64,000 nucleotides of DNA, taken from contig BTPP01000004.1 in assembly GCA_037102815.1 (NCBI GenBank), positions 3,348,001 to 3,412,000 of the forward strand, read 5' to 3'. The DNA is from Neurospora intermedia. Lineage: Eukaryota; Ascomycota; Sordariomycetes; Sordariales; Sordariaceae. Position 1 is the first letter of the stretch. Each line of letters opens with the position of its first letter. Positions 11,830 to 25,800 of the stretch are shown piece after piece. The translations under genes and the position numbers were made by a program. The notes under the pieces are model-generated. The model ran no database searches. It had not been told where the DNA came from and saw only the letters and a list, made by a program, of their open reading frames with translations.

Positions 11830-13039
11830 TAACTAGAGGTACCTTTATGGAAGCTAGGAGGTTTGTTTACATCGGAGTGGGATTTTAATTGGAGGAGGAT
11901 GTTGGGAGATTATCTTCTTTTGAATAACACGCTCTCGAACTTGTAAAGGAAAATTCGTGGCTTTTCATTTGGTGATGATCAGCGGTCGTGATATAAACAG
12001 CCTTGTCTATTTCTAGAGCCTTGTTGCGTACATTAGGAAGTGTTGGCGCACGCGCAATGCAGAAGAAACCGCTCGTCAATCTCTCTTTTTAGTTTTTTTA
12101 TTCTTGGCTTGCATGTTCTCTTGAGTCTAACGATTCTCGCTACAATGACCAAACACGGATAAACAGTTCTAGAGCCACTGTCGCGTCCCATACTTCAGGA
12201 TCTGCTACCAACAAGGGATAATATGATCGTAACTGGGAACTGCTACATAGCGTAACAAGCAAGAAGGATGACATGAAAATCCTGCTCCGTCTGCCAAGAT
12301 TTGATCCTCCCCCTAGATTCTGGATGTTTTCTTGACATCGTCATGCTTTCTCCGCTCTCCTGCCTTTGCGCACTCATACGCTATGAATCCATATGCTAAT
12401 CAAACACAATCTAACAGCGATGGTTTCTCTTTAGCAAACGCCAGTGTGGGAAGGTGCTCGGCACTGCCCATTGATCCTGTCGTGCCCGTCTTGATGTCCT
12501 TCTGGCGGCAATTGCTATGATCATTGTCGATATTATTGCTGCCACGTCCGTCGTCCGCCTCGATCATCCCTGTGAAGCCATCGTCTTGCCCCCCCGAGCG
12601 GGAGCACCTCGCGCGCGTACTCCTCTGATCCTCTTGAGCCTTCCCACAGCTCAAGGGGACTGCATGTTCGAGTTCAAAGGTGGGATCTCAGCTTGCTTGT
12701 TGTTCACATGATGTTTTCCTTCCCATGCTCGTGAGAGTGATGAGTGAACTGGTATGAGAGTTTCATGGGTCTTGAGATGCCGCCAAGTACCAGATGCGCA
12801 ATATGCAGTAACTCAACAAAAGAAAGACTGGACGGGCGTGTATGTGTAGTTAAAACCCTCGCTTTGTTTGGTGTGCTATTTTCGATGGCAGAGTAACTGG
12901 TTTCGGGATATGTTCATTTCTCGAAGTTGATGTTGTGAGCAAAAACGTCGTTGTCGTTAGGGAGGGCGATCTCGCAAATATGCACAATACTCGAAACAAG
13001 CCAACACATTTCAGTGAGGGAACCGGATCAAAGTAGATC
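11830..13039. other. Convergent intergenic region
   Basis: These 1.2 kb lie between the 3' ends of palB (+) and the next gene (-). I see no credible gene. The region should hold the two 3' UTRs. CTAGAGGTA at 11833-11841 is one copy of a motif that recurs at 17.9-18.8 kb. Confidence 0.55.
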
Positions 13040-14404
13040 CTAAAGCTCCTCCTCATCTTCTGCCTCCCGGAAACCATTCTGGAAAGAGGAATGACCGCCG
13101 TTGAATCCTAAGGGTTCAATCTGTGTGGGATGCGGAACGTATCGCATGGTGACTCGCTCAGAATCGAGGTTCATCAAGTCACCCATAGAGTTGGACGTAG
13201 TGTTAGGCAGGGCACCTGTGAACCGTTGGTCCGCGTTAGTACGGCAATACGTTAGACCCTCAAGAAGATTGGGTTTACTTACCTCCAGTATTCCGCGGGA
13301 CTGAGGTCTGGTTGTTGAAAGTGTCCCTGTGATTTGCTGTGGACGGCGTGATGACTACTGCCGCAAAAGCGCCTTGATGAGGATTATCCGCGCTGGGACC
13401 AGTATTGGTGACTTGCTGTAAGACTCCTGTAGGATCCCCGCTAGCAGAATCGACATGAAGCTTTGCGGCTTTGGCCTTCATCATGGCAATCAGCTTCGTC
13501 ATTTCTGCGAGAGTCGCCTCTCCCTCTTCGATCTCGCGAAGAAGCTGCTGCTTTCGCTCTTGCTCTTCACGTTCACGAAGGAGCGCAGCATGCTCGAGCT
13601 CTTTGACATTGACATTCTGGGAGTCGACCAGAGCCACGTTGTCCGAGACCTCAACGTTGACTTCATCACTAGCCGAAAGGTGACTGGTAGCCGCACCTGA
13701 GGCCTCTTTGGGCTGCTGAGGGTAATTCTCTTGCATGCTGAATGAGTTCGGCTTCGGTACCTCACTTGTTCCCTTCTTCTCGTATTCTTCCTGGTAATAC
13801 CTAACCTCACCAACCGGGGCTGGGGTATCGTCGTTGAAGAATGCAAGCACGGCATCGTCTTCATCTTGAGATGCAAATCTCCTTGCCCCAAAACGTCTTC
13901 CCCTAGTCGCACGAGCCTGTACTTTGGAGGCGGTGGTTTTAGGGGCAGCTATAACGAATGATTAGGGATATACATGATAGGTATAAAAGTTCAATTGACG
14001 AACATACCTTGCGGGCCAAACATAGAGCCCCCGATACCGGACGGGGTTGCAGACAGAGTTAATCTGCTGTTGGTGGAAGGAGGTGCCACAATGGGAATGG
14101 CAAATGGGCGAACTTTGACATTCTGAGGAGTGTAGGCGGGCGTGGCAGGGAGATGGCTCTCGCTCTGTTCTTGCTCGAGGGCCGCGGGCTGGAGAAGAGA
14201 GCCTCCGCGGCTTCTTCCACCTCGACCTCCACGAGAAGAATGGGTGATAGGAGGGGTGGAGGGAGAATCTCCACTTTCGCGACCGCCTCTGCCTCTGTTG
14301 CGAGCTGAGCGGCGACTCTTCTGACGGTTGCCACCTCTCGTGGCTTCTGCTTGGAAAGCACGCGCTTCTGCCAGTTGCTCTGCTAGCTCCTGGTCTGGAG
14401 TCAT
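13040..14404 (-). CDS. Unrecognised RG-rich, coiled-coil protein
   Basis: I do not recognise the family. Three minus-strand exons (14008-14404, 13283-13948, 13040-13215; introns 59 and 67 bp) join in consistent phase to give 412 residues. The N-terminus (MTPDQELAEQLAEARAFQAE) is helical. An Arg/Gly/Ser-rich stretch with RGRGGR and RGGRGGRSRGG motifs follows at about 25-75, of the kind seen in RNA-binding and arginine-methylated proteins. The middle has a strongly charged coiled coil (LLREREEQERKQQLLREIEEGE, about 245-285). The last exon ends in an acidic tail (EAEDEEEL). An in-frame ATG at 14590 would add 62 residues. I prefer 14404 because the extension has a 5'-UTR-like composition. The protein is probably nuclear or RNA-associated (inference from composition only). 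Confidence 0.75.
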
Positions 14405-15290
14405 GGTTGCTACTTGGTTATGACGCGACGTGTGGTGAGAGAGTGTCCACAAAGCGATAGTTGTTATCGAAGTGAGCGGGGTGATGGGGAGATTATCCGC
14501 AGTATTACAGCAAGCTACCCGGAATGAGGATGAGGAAGTTTTGAATTGCTGCTGGTGTGGTGATGACCTTCTAGGGAAAATGTCAGACATGTAGCGGAAG
14601 ATGTTGACGAGTGGAAGAAAGTCGAGAGGTGGACGTTATCAGCGGGAGTTTCAAGTTTTGGTGTGCCGTCTTAGGGTTCGCGTGTTCCTGCTCAGCGTCA
14701 CAGACGGGAAGGCGCGTACGAGAGAGTGATTGTGCCTCCCATTATCAGAAGGGTGTTCCTTCCTAGAACCCAAGGTCGGCTCGTCATCGGGGGGTCCTTA
14801 CATCTTTTTCAGGTGTGTCTCGAAACAGATTGTAAGCAAACATCATACAAGCTGTATCGATAGATACATGGCATATGACACAGGCTTCAAAAGATATCAT
14901 TTGTAAAGCAAAAGGGGAAACAAAAATAAGACCTTGAAACCAGTGGTTGAATGGGCATTTATGGTCTTTCGTGGGCAGAGTATCGGCCAAGGAAGCCTGG
15001 CTCATTTTCCATCCGCTCTGGTGATTCACTCTCAACTCGAGCCTCAAGTGAGCAAACACTCTATAATTTATCGAGGAGCAAACACTCCATATTTTATTAG
15101 TGAGCCTGGTGTATCGAAGCTGCCTGACTGTTCTCGAGTCGTCTAAGCGGTATGCGGATTTCTACCGCGAAATCGAGGCAGAGTACAGTAAGAGTGAGCC
15201 GAACCAGCAACATGTCCAGAGAAATGTCTCCCGAAAGCCATGCCGGTCGGACTTCAACAGACTTCTGGTTGTTTGTCTTGCCTCCCACCA
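14405..15290. other. Promoter of the RG-rich gene and 3' flank of POP3
   Basis: 886 bp between two minus-strand genes. It contains an in-frame upstream ATG (14590) for the downstream gene and otherwise nothing I can support. A near-duplicate of 17 bases (GAGCAAACACTCYATA-like) occurs at about 15049-15064 and 15076-15091. Confidence 0.5.
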
Positions 15291-16078
15291 CTAGGAGCTC
15301 TTCGTCTTCTTGCTTCCAATTTTTGTTGGAACCGCCTCAATGTTCGTCTCCAAGAACTTTCCTGAATCAGCCTCCTGAAGCCAGGCTACCTCAATGGGAG
15401 CCACATGTTTCCTCACAAAGTCCACGAGGCCGTTCCCTTGCGGTGCACTTGCTCTCAAAGCAATGCTCGACACCCTCGGAATACCAAGAGCTGTTGCTAG
15501 CCTTTCCTCGCAGGATTTGGAAAATCCAACCAGTCTCATCTTTTGCTCCGGTGACTGAGACTTGGAGGCCACTGCGACCATTTGGGGGAAATGGCAATTG
15601 AACGCTGATGACTGGCCTGAGCGCGCCACAAAAATGACGCTGTATGGAGCCTTCTTGCTGCCATTTGACACTTTCCTGTCATGCTCGCCACCTTTGACTT
15701 CCTCCGCCTTTTCACTGACAGCGACAGCTGACAGATCTTGCAAGTTTCGTGAAATAGTGGAAAGACCCACATCAACATAGGCAGCTATTTCTGGCGCGGG
15801 AGGCACTAAAGAAGTTTGGGCATCTCCTTGTTGCTCGACCAGCTTCCGCTTCCGCTTCCCCTTGGATGGGGTTACGAAGGCTTTTCGGTATTGGCCTAAA
15901 GGAGACAGGAGACTGATCGTGATTGTTAGAAAATGATCATCGCTGCAGTGCCTTGGTAGACAGAGGAGCATTAGGCGAAGCTCTGGTTGACTTACTGACA
16001 AAGGAGTTCAAGGATGGCGTCCTGATCCTCTTGGCTGATTTGTGGCCTAGGCAAGACGTGCGAGTAAGCAAATGTCAT
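15291..16078 (-). CDS. POP3: RNase P/MRP protein subunit Pop3
   Basis: Small subunit of ribonuclease P (tRNA 5' maturation) and RNase MRP (rRNA processing), related to the L7Ae/Rpp38 fold and acting in the nucleolus. Exons on the minus strand are 15996-16078 and 15291-15912 (intron 83 bp), giving 234 residues. The splice sites were chosen so that the product reads through the family segment LLSPLGQYRKAF. The other hallmarks are a basic KGKRKRK stretch, EIAAYVDVGLSTISRNLQ, and YSVIFVARSGQ...NCHFPQMVAVAS in the core. The C-terminus is Lys-rich. The start is MTFAYSHVLPRPQIS at 16078. Using the nearer AG at the end of the intron would put the core out of phase with the first exon. Confidence 0.85.
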
Positions 16079-19000
16079 ACGTGAAATTCAGCGAATCTGC
16101 GTATGGGAGAGAAACCTACCATTCCACAGCGGAAAAGGGAGTGTCCAAACGGTGGACAATCTTTTTTCGGTCCATTGTGGTTTCGCAGGCAAGGCAAACT
16201 ACCTAGCTGTACGATTTGGGATTTAGGCAAAGGCAAGGAGACTGTGACTTGTAGTTTTGAAAACGAAGGCGCCCTCGATACAAGAAGATGTGTTGTGAAA
16301 GCAGATATGGATGGAGCCTGGTAGTGAGTTGCCATGTTGCTTCAGTAATCAGTGAAATCTTTTTGTCGTATTTTTCGGTATGTACCGAATAGTGCCGAAG
16401 AAACGTAACGGTAAGCGCGCGTAATTTGTAAATATGTAAGATTACCGCCAAGTGGGTAACCTGACGTTACCTCTATCCGTAGGGCTGGTGGAAAGTTTTA
16501 GTCGGCGCTGTCCCGTCCCGTCGTCCCGCAAGTCCCGTCGGTTTTTAGAGTTCCGCACCGTGATCATCCAAAGTGGACACATCCGGGTCGGGTGGTCAAG
16601 TATGTATGCTACGGTACATCTTCTGCACTACGCCACCTATTTTTCACAAACGTGCGGTGTCTGTCTGGCAGATAGCGCGGGTGCAAGTCTGATGAGCCGC
16701 TCAGGTTTGGCGCGGAAGCTCAAGGTAGGTACTTTAGCTGAGACAGGGGCATGGAATCGTACATACCTGACATGTGTGTCTGAGATCCACGATCCATTCG
16801 TCTCCACCACCAACATTCTCCCTGGGCACCGTGGGAGCATGTCCAGTTCATGCCCCTGAGCCAGGGACAGGGCACATGTTTTCTTGGGGCCTGGGCGACG
16901 TCCTGTCACTCGGTTCTGATTACGGAGGGATACTTACATCAACCAGAAAGGCGTACGGTAAAGGCAATGGCGAAACTAACTACACAGTAGAGGTATCTTC
17001 ACATCTCTATCCCTACCGCAAAGACTCGAGTTACCCAGAAGCCAGGTCGTGCGGAAAACACAGGGTTCAAGGTTTGCCAGATGCATTTGGCGGCCTTCAA
17101 GAAACACACCCATGATTAATTGTCAAACACCTCAACCCTGCAGCTTGGACTCTCATAACCTGAACGACTCGGCTCAATGTTGGACAAATTTGTTGAGAAT
17201 CAAGTATGTAGTCAGTTTGAAAATGCGTTCGAAACCAAGGCCCATGGATCACTTTTCATCGAGACCTGTGTGGCGGCACAGCTTGCTGCGGCTTCGGGCA
17301 CATCGACCCGACGCGCGCGAAGGGAATCGAAGGTCATTTGAAGCAGACGGGAGCAATTACTTAGGCAACGGGTAGCTAAACTAGGTGAGGGCTATTTTCA
17401 CTCCCTGGGGTGTTTGTCTACGTAGGTATCAACGTCATTCAGCATATTACAGTCTCTTACGGCCTGGTGTGCATCGTAGGGCGTACTGCGAAGTTGCGTA
17501 GAGGTAGAAGTAATGAAGCCTCATGAAAACATCTGGTTCTCACCAATGCTGCTGTTGCTAACTAGCTGCATGTGGGACCCTACATGTTTTTGTTCTACCA
17601 GCCGGTCTGACAAAGTGATAGCAAAGTAAAAGTTGATGATGAGGGGCGGGACGGGAGGTACTTCACTTCATTAGTTGCTGTCTTCAGACACCTCTAGCTA
17701 CCCTACCAGGTACCTGTACTGAAGAACGATGTCTGGGCGTCCGGTCACTCAGAAGACGCCCTGAAAATACTGCGTAATACATATAGACCCCGCCATTTTG
17801 CTCAAAGATATGGACCCCACCAGGGCGGAGTCACGGCGGGTGCACCCCGGCACCTGCCAACCCTGCCTTGATGCGCCTCCGCCAGAACGACCTGGCACAC
17901 TCTTTTCCTAGATTCGACTTCCCATTTTGACAGCTCGCTTCTTCCCTTTCGATATTGGTACCTAGAGGTAGCTACGGTACTAGTGTATCGATCTTTCCAT
18001 CCGTCCACAGACACCCGCACTGCGCTTGGCCTCTGGATGCTCATTGCGACTTAATTCTTGCCCGTGGTTTGTACCTACTTTGTTACCTCTACCTTGACAC
18101 CTCGGTCATATCTGCTACTACCTAGAGGTATTACCAGACGACGTCAAACGCGACCTCTTCTTCACCTACTTACTTCGTTGTAGTGGTAGTTTTGGTTGAC
18201 GTCAACTTGTCCGCCCTTCTCTTGTTGCTCCACCTCGCGCCTCTTCCGTCTTGTGTGCGACACGCTTCAAAGTCGGCACCACCAACATCGATGAGGAAGT
18301 CTCATGGAATTTACGTACACAACTCACGGCGGGCATCATCAAATCACCGACTTCCGGTACGTATCCTTGTTTATTCGATCCTTGCTTTGGGTCCGCTTTC
18401 ACTTGTCGCTTCAACCTCAATTGAGGCTGCGCGTGGTCAACAACAACCTGAAGCCTCCCTCCATCACAATCCCAGTCAATCTTGATTCTCCGAGGCTGCC
18501 CACAATAGGCCGACAACCTACATCAAGAGGTGTAGACAGCCCCCTGGTGAATATCGGGGGACGGGCGACAAGTGCAAAAGCACAGCAGTTGGCCTGTAGT
18601 TTGCCTTTGAGGTTGCTTTGACATTGACTGGTGATTGGATGGAAGCTACCTAGTGCACATTCACATGGTTGCACCTGCAAAAGACCCCCTGTTTGGCAAC
18701 CGAAGCAACCGGCTATCTTACCTCTAGTCCTGCCTCCCTAAGCCCAGGTACCTTGTCTGCCTCCCTGCTAGAGGTACACTACCTACCTTCACAGGGGCAC
18801 TTTCAGCCCAAAGTGCAAAGTCGGGCACTTGGGTGGAACAAGCCGTCCCACCGGCTCGGGCTGTGCCTACCATTCACTCCTCCACTGTATGTAGCAGCAC
18901 CGGAGCCGCCTCCCCCACCTGCAAGGTAGCTCCCGTCATTATCAATGAACCCCTCCCGATGCTGTTTATCCACACCCCCTGGCTCCCCTCCCCCGCCAGT

Positions 19001-19837
19001 ACCTTTTTCTTCCACTCGAGCGCAGCTTCCACCTGCCTTCCATTTCTCCCCCACTTACCACAACTACCTCGACTCGACCTCTCTCTCAATTTGGATCTGA
19101 CATCGATTCATCTATCGAGATCTACTATCCACATCCCGACAGACACTGACCCGCCATCTGTTTACTGTAGTCACATCCACGAACCACGCGCAATCAGGGC
19201 ACGGAACTGAAGCGTGCTTGCAACTGAAGTCAGGCATTTCCCCTCGGCCTTCCTTCTTTGCACCACAACAAGCACCACGGCACGTACTACAACTTGAACA
19301 AAGAGTCGCGTCTTCCAATCTGGCCGTCCTCCCGTCTCTCTCTCTCTCACTCCCTCCCACCCTTTACCTACCACCCGTCCAGCGGTTCGGCAACACACAA
19401 CAAAGTAACATACTTCGCTTTGCACAGCCTCTTCATTTCATCACACGCCCCGCCTCGAAAGCTTCTTACAGTAAAAGCACATTAGGTGTTTTAACATCAT
19501 TGACAGGCAGCCTTACGCCTATTTCCACCGCAGTCCGCTATCGACTTCCACTTCTACCCGTCATCCATCTTCACTGACTTTCCAGCCGGCGTTCCCTAGC
19601 CCCAGGCCGTCCTTCCTGAGGTTGCTGCACTCTTCAGCTTCGTGTGGCCCGCTCCGGTAGCCATCCGTCGGTGCTTCTCTGGCCTGTTGCATTCCCATCT
19701 CCAAGCAAGGAGACTTCAAGTTCATCCATACATGCTAAAGACTAGGATACTTGGAAGCCACCGCCGAGGTTCCTCGACCGGAGCCCAGCAATCGGAGCCG
19801 ACTATCACTACCCGCAGCTCCCCTCTGCACAATACAG
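16079..19837. other. Long intergenic region upstream of the deubiquitinase
   Basis: 3.8 kb without a gene I can support. The part from about 18.9 to 19.7 kb is pyrimidine-rich (runs of TCTCTC near 19338-19350) and is probably promoter and 5' UTR of the large plus-strand gene. TACCTAGAGGTA occurs twice (17959-17970 and 18119-18130), with shorter copies of CTAGAGGTA or its complement at 18719-18727 and 18768-18776. Confidence 0.55.
17959..18130. promoter_or_regulatory. Two exact copies of TACCTAGAGGTA, 160 bp apart
   Basis: The 12-mer is at 17959-17970 and 18119-18130. The core CTAGAGGTA or its complement also occurs at 11833-11841, 18719-18727 and 18768-18776. Chance would give well under one copy of this 9-mer in 33 kb. 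No factor can be named from the sequence. Confidence 0.35.
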
Positions 19838-22800
19838 ATGGCTCAAGACCAAGATCCGGCAGCCGATGAGTCCCTAGAACGTGCCATCTCATCTGAGCCT
19901 AGCTCAACAAAGGGTTCAAATCCTTACATGGATACCGATCTGCCCTCACCCAAGCGCAGGCGTACTTCTCTCAGCGGCCCATCTCGAAGCCGATCCGTCG
20001 ATTCGCCCTCGTCTGTGAGGCACTCGTACGATTCTCCCGGCATTTCATCTGCCAACACGGTACCTGAAGCCAGGACAGATCCCGATACTATGGATACCAG
20101 CAGTGGGACAGAGCCGCCTACTCCGCCAAATGCTCCTCGTTCTGCCACTCCGGAGCCAAAAACTACACAGCCCGAGCCTTCCTCCGCTTCACGTTCGAAT
20201 CGAGTCACCATAAACGTGCGGACCCCTTCTCGCCCTCTCGATACCATTCCCTCTTCGCCTACCTCGGTCTCTGTGCAGACTTCTGGAGAACCATTGCCGT
20301 CGGTCGATAACATAGAAGCAAGCGTGGAGGCGCCCGAGGTCGACATGACCCGGGATGATGCCATCCAGGATGCTCTCCCCTCACCAATCTCCGGTGCCAG
20401 TAGCCCTGCGATTGAGGTTGCAATGGAGAAGGAGACTGAAGACGCTTTGACTGTGGATGCGAAGCTTGTCGTGGAAGAGCCTGTCACGGACATGTTGCCC
20501 GACTTCCCATTCCACGACGACCACGAGACTTATTGCGATACAGTTGAGAAACTGGCACCTCTTCTAGGTAATTATTCTTGAACAGTTCTCTCACACCACT
20601 GAGATTTTGGTTGCTAATATTCATACAGATGAGCAAGTTGGACGAAACGTAGCTCTGTGGATTAGGGAGTTTCTTGATCATATCAGAAATGTCCCAGTTT
20701 CTACAGCCACCGGCTGGTACACGCGATACAGTGCCCTTTGGCATTCGCTTCCTACACTAGCTTCAGCATGGCACGACCGGCGGCACTTGTACTCGAGCGT
20801 CAAGGCCATCAAACGTGAGCCATTTACCCTTTATCAGCAATTTGCGAGGCTCACTGCGTTCTTCGTCGAACTCGATGTTCACCGCCTCAAGGAATGCGCG
20901 ACTGTGGAAGAACGGGGGCAGGTGCAACTCGTTTCAATCAACTACATGCACGTCCTTACTGCACTCATCAATTACGACGGGTTTTACCAACAAGACGAGG
21001 AAGGGTGGAGTTACGCCATAGAAGCTTCAATTATTTCGGATGCCTTCCTCAACTATGGCGGCAACCCTGTCAGTACAGCCTTCCACCTTGGATGTTTCAC
21101 TCAACTCGTATCCGAGTTGTTGCCGCAAAACCCCAGATTGATCAACGAATTGGCATGCGTGAGCTTTCTCTACTGGGCTATCATACGAAAAGTTTCCACC
21201 ATGCCAGAGAACACAGCCTACACGAGCATTGTCTCCTCAGGTTATCTCGTCTACAAAGCTCTCTCACCGAAGCTGGAGGCCATCATCACTGGCGATGACC
21301 ACAAGCATCTTCTTTGGGAACCCACACTACGCCACCTCTCGTCACTGACATTGATCTACCATCATTGTCTCGCGGCCGACGGTACCATTCCCAAGCCTCT
21401 GATACAACATCAACTCCAAGGCTCGATTCCATTCAGCTCGCGCTTTCTCCCTGATGCTGTTGCGTATCTCTGGAAGTTTCGAATGTTTTGCACTCTGATC
21501 ATGTCCGGCCAGATGCAGCTTCGCATACGATCCGCGATGGGAATGTGCTCCGACTTGATTACCTTCTACAAGAAGTACAATAATCACCCAGACGACTCCA
21601 GTCTTGCTTTTCTGCAGCACATTGCCCAATATCTCATGGAATCTGGCCTCGTATCCTACATCTTGGGACCCAAGTGCCATCCAGAGATCACGCTAGAGTC
21701 TAGTAACATTGTTGGCTTCCTGGCTGTCACGCGGACCTATACCGCTGACCACACCAACCTCATGTTCCAGACTATCCAGTCAACCCAGGACCCGCGGATA
21801 TCCAGCGCCCTCGTCAATATGATCAACAAGATTGTACAGCTTTTCAATCCAAAAGATCTCTTGTACTTCTGTACAAGGTTGGAGGCGATGCCTCTGGACT
21901 CTTTCACCTCGACCATGAGAGACTTTTGCGCTCAAGTGCTGCAGCAGCTGGCTGACAAGCTGGAGAGAATAGGCAACTATCCGATCCCATATTCATTATG
22001 CGTCCGCCTCGTACGAGACTCTTCAGTCTTTGGGTCACAGTCTCAAATTGCTTACCCTGAAATCCACCACTTCGCAATCCAGAAGTTCTCGGAGTTGTTG
22101 AGGGAGGGTCCAACTGAGGAGATTCGTCTGCAAACTTACACGGAGTGCTTGCGAAATATTTCTGAGAGAACCCCATTTGCATTGGGAAGCTTATGGATTT
22201 TGTCCAGAATGACGCGTTCGTCCGCGGGTAGAGAACTCAAGCTGCTAGCTAAGCAACATGACCTGGTCAGAATTCTCGTTGAGGAGTTTGAAGGCTCGAT
22301 TCCAACCGCGCGGGCTGCTGGGTTTCCTCCGGTCATTAGTGGCTATGCTAATGCACCTCGAAGAGATCTTCTGTCCTGGGTCCTGAGCGACGGGTCTCCC
22401 GAAATTCCCCCGGACATTAGCCAGAAACTTTGGAATTTGCTTGTTGGTCCAGAGGCGGCATGCGAGGAAGACAGGACCGCGGGATGGAAATTGCTGCAGG
22501 AAAATTCCAAAACCAAATTTGCGTCAACATGCTTCGCCGACTTTCTCCCATCGCTTGATCCGGAGTTCTTTACCTTCGGCACAATTGACTTCATCCGCAC
22601 TGGCATCTTGCCGGTCATTCATTCTCCGCGTCTCCTCGTCGAAGATACAGAGAGCATCGGTCATTTTGGGATAGAGCAACTTTGGCGCATTATCCTTTCG
22701 GTACCGGAGGGTAGCATCGAAAAGCCAGCCATTGACCTCCTTGTAGGGGAGGTTTATATGGGAAATTCGTCCAAGGGCCCAGTTCCCCTCCCCATCGCTC

Positions 22801-25800
22801 GCCAACTACACTTGGCGTTGGCCGAACGTTGTCTTGATCAGTTGATCTCGGCGGCCAAGAAATTGAGGAGTCTTTGCATTGATGTCCCCGGGAGGAGTCT
22901 GCACATTGATGTCCCCAGCAGGGAGTCCACGATGAACGATACGATGAACCTAGAACAGCAGATATGCGAACAAGAACGCCTTTGCATTCGCCCGCTTGCC
23001 GTCCTCAGAGCCTTCCATTTGGAGTATAGGGACAATCCCAAATTTTCCGCACCTGATCTCCGCGCACTTAACTTGGATCCACCCAAGCAGATTGAGGGAG
23101 ACTCAGCCGAGCTCAAGTACCAGTCATTCGATGGCGAATCCCAGACCGACATAATTCCGCTTAGTATTGGCAAGCTCAACACGGCGAGATCACTGTTTGG
23201 AAGCCTGCGTGAGGCCACGGGGTTTGAAAACTACCGGATGTATTACCGAGGCAGTGTACTCCTACCTCGAGAAGAGTTGATGTGCAAGTCACTGGAAGAA
23301 CTGCGAATTCACGACGGCTTAATCCTCGTGAAACGCGAAGCAGACGACCATGCGACATCACCAGGCGAGAATATACGCTCCGGAGCCTCACCTGTTGAGG
23401 TTGTTATTTTACGTCATTTTGCGGAGTTGTATGAGTGCTTGACAATGGAGAAGATTTCTGAAGAGGTATGCTAACCCCCATGATAATCTGCAAAGTGGCT
23501 TGTGAACTGACACGATACAGATTTACGATCTCCTTAGCCAACTGCCGGCCGATGAGAACATCCTGAAGCTCATCGATGACCCTTCAACAACCCACCAGGA
23601 TATCTTCCCCACCGATCAGCCGTTCAAGTCGAAGTATTCTGTATATGCGCTACGCGAATATCTCATACCTCGAACAGATGGCATTCCCACTCACCGCTAT
23701 GAGAGTATCACGGGTCACGAAGACTCGACCAGCTCACACAGCAAAGCCCTGATGAGAGGTTTACGCATCGTGGTTGGTGCGATATCCGACCGGGATTTAA
23801 CCCGAAACTGGCCTAGTCATGAAATGCAGCTTGACTGGATCTTCCCCTTGGTAGACTGCTTTGTCCTGATACTTCAAGGTAAGCGTCTCAACCCTTTGAT
23901 ACACATTTGTGACACGTACGTTAACACTTGTAGATCCTCTCCTTCCGCACTCGGCTACCGAGCTAGTCGACGGGACCTTACTGGATCGCTTGGTCAGTAT
24001 TCTAGTCGCTTGCCACAACAGCGCAGCTGAACGCACTGTTCATCGCATACCGGTCTGCATCCACAGCATCTTGGAAGCCTGCTCAATGAGTCCAGAATTC
24101 ATGAAAGCGTGTTTCGAACATCGCAGCATCCCGACGCTGCTCGAGAATCTGTTACTTCATGACCAACGCGCAAGCGTTAGGCAGAGTACAAGTCAATTGT
24201 TGCTAGGCAAATTCAATAATGATGCCCCCATCGAATTAGGAAGGGTTTCCCAGGATCCAGAGTCATGCATTGCTGACCCTGAGACGTTGTCTGATGATGG
24301 CAATCCCTTCCGCGCATATCTATGGCCTGTCATCTCGGGCTTCGTGCGGTCGGCCATGAGTAGCCCCGGTAACCCAACAGAGTTTTTCGAAATGTGCCAA
24401 GAAATGTTGATGACTCTGGTGAAATCCAAGTCATCTTTAGTTGACGTTCAAAAACTCTCCCAGGAATGGATTGGATTGCTCCTCGAGTATCAGACCTTCG
24501 AGGACCCTACACAACCCTCCAAAGTGGACGTTGCCGTTAGCGGCTTGATCGATCTGATCTGGGCGATTGTCAGTGGACATCAGTATCTTGGAGACACTTT
24601 GGCCGGCGTCGCCCGCAAACTCTACTGGCAGCATCTCTATCCGCCTGTGGGAACGAAAGAGGCAGAGAGTTCCAGGCCCATCATTACCGATTCCACGAGG
24701 GACAAGCTTTGGAGTATCGTTCTGGTCCTCGTCGGCGAAGACCCAACACAGTTTTCATGGCTCATCGAGGACTTGAAGGCCTTGACTCCACCGCGTCCTG
24801 ACCCAGAATACCACCCGTACTTGTACGAAGTTCCTCTACCGTATGAGCGAGAGAAGGTTCTCAGATCTTCAGCCGGCTACGTGGGACTGAAAAATCTATC
24901 CAACACATGTTACTTCAACTCTTTGTTGACCCAGCTCTACATGAACACGGACTTCCGTGAGTACATTTTGCAAAGCCCGATACGGAACATGGTTGCGGGG
25001 TCTCAGAAGCTACTCCTTGAGATGCAGAGGCTGTTTGCATTTATGCAAAACAGCATCCGTCGCTTCGCCAACCCAGATGACTGCCTTGGGAGTATCAGAA
25101 CGTACGAGGATACGGTGATCGACGTCACGAACCAGATGGATGTCGACGAGTTTTACAACCTTCTTTTTGACCGATGGGAAGGGCAGTTTCCCAACGCTGA
25201 AGAGAGACGCCGGTTCCGCTCCTTTTACGGCGGACAGCTAGTCCAACAGGTTGCCTCCAAGGAATGCAGCCATGTCTCTGAACGGCTGGAACCTTTCTCT
25301 GCCATACAGTGTGACATCAAAGGGAAGACGACTTTGCAGGAAAGCTTGCAAGCATACGTGGATGGGGAAATTATGGAGGGCGAGAACAAGTACAAGTGTT
25401 CGGAATGCAACCGCCACGTTGATGCTGTCAAGAGGGCTTGCCTGAAGGATATCCCCGACAACCTTATCTTCCACCTGAAACGTTTCGATTTCAATCTGCG
25501 TACGCTGCAGAGGAGCAAGATCAACGACTTCTTCTCTTTTCCTGACACAATTGATATGCACCCCTATACTATGGAGCACTTGAAGAATCCGGACGAGGAC
25601 CAGCAAGAGGATATCTTTGTGCTTGTCGGGGTCCTAGTACACTCTGGAACGGCCGAGTCAGGCCACTACTATTCCTACATCCGTGAACGGCCATCAAGAA
25701 GCGAACATCCGGTGTGGGTTGAATACAATGATGACTCTGTTTCAAGCTTTGATCCTAGTCAACTGGAACACGCCTGTTTCGGCGGCACGGATTACAGGTC

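Noticed and set aside
14404-14590. Longer start for the RG-rich protein
   Set aside because: In frame but of 5'-leader composition. It is kept as an alternative start only.
16452-17375. Overlapping plus-strand frames of 108-135 codons
   Set aside because: They switch frame without splice signals and lack domain features.
19924-20493. Minus-strand 189-codon frame under deubiquitinase exon 1
   Set aside because: It is a shadow of the Ser/Pro-rich N-terminus, and the plus-strand frame joins the rest of the gene in phase.
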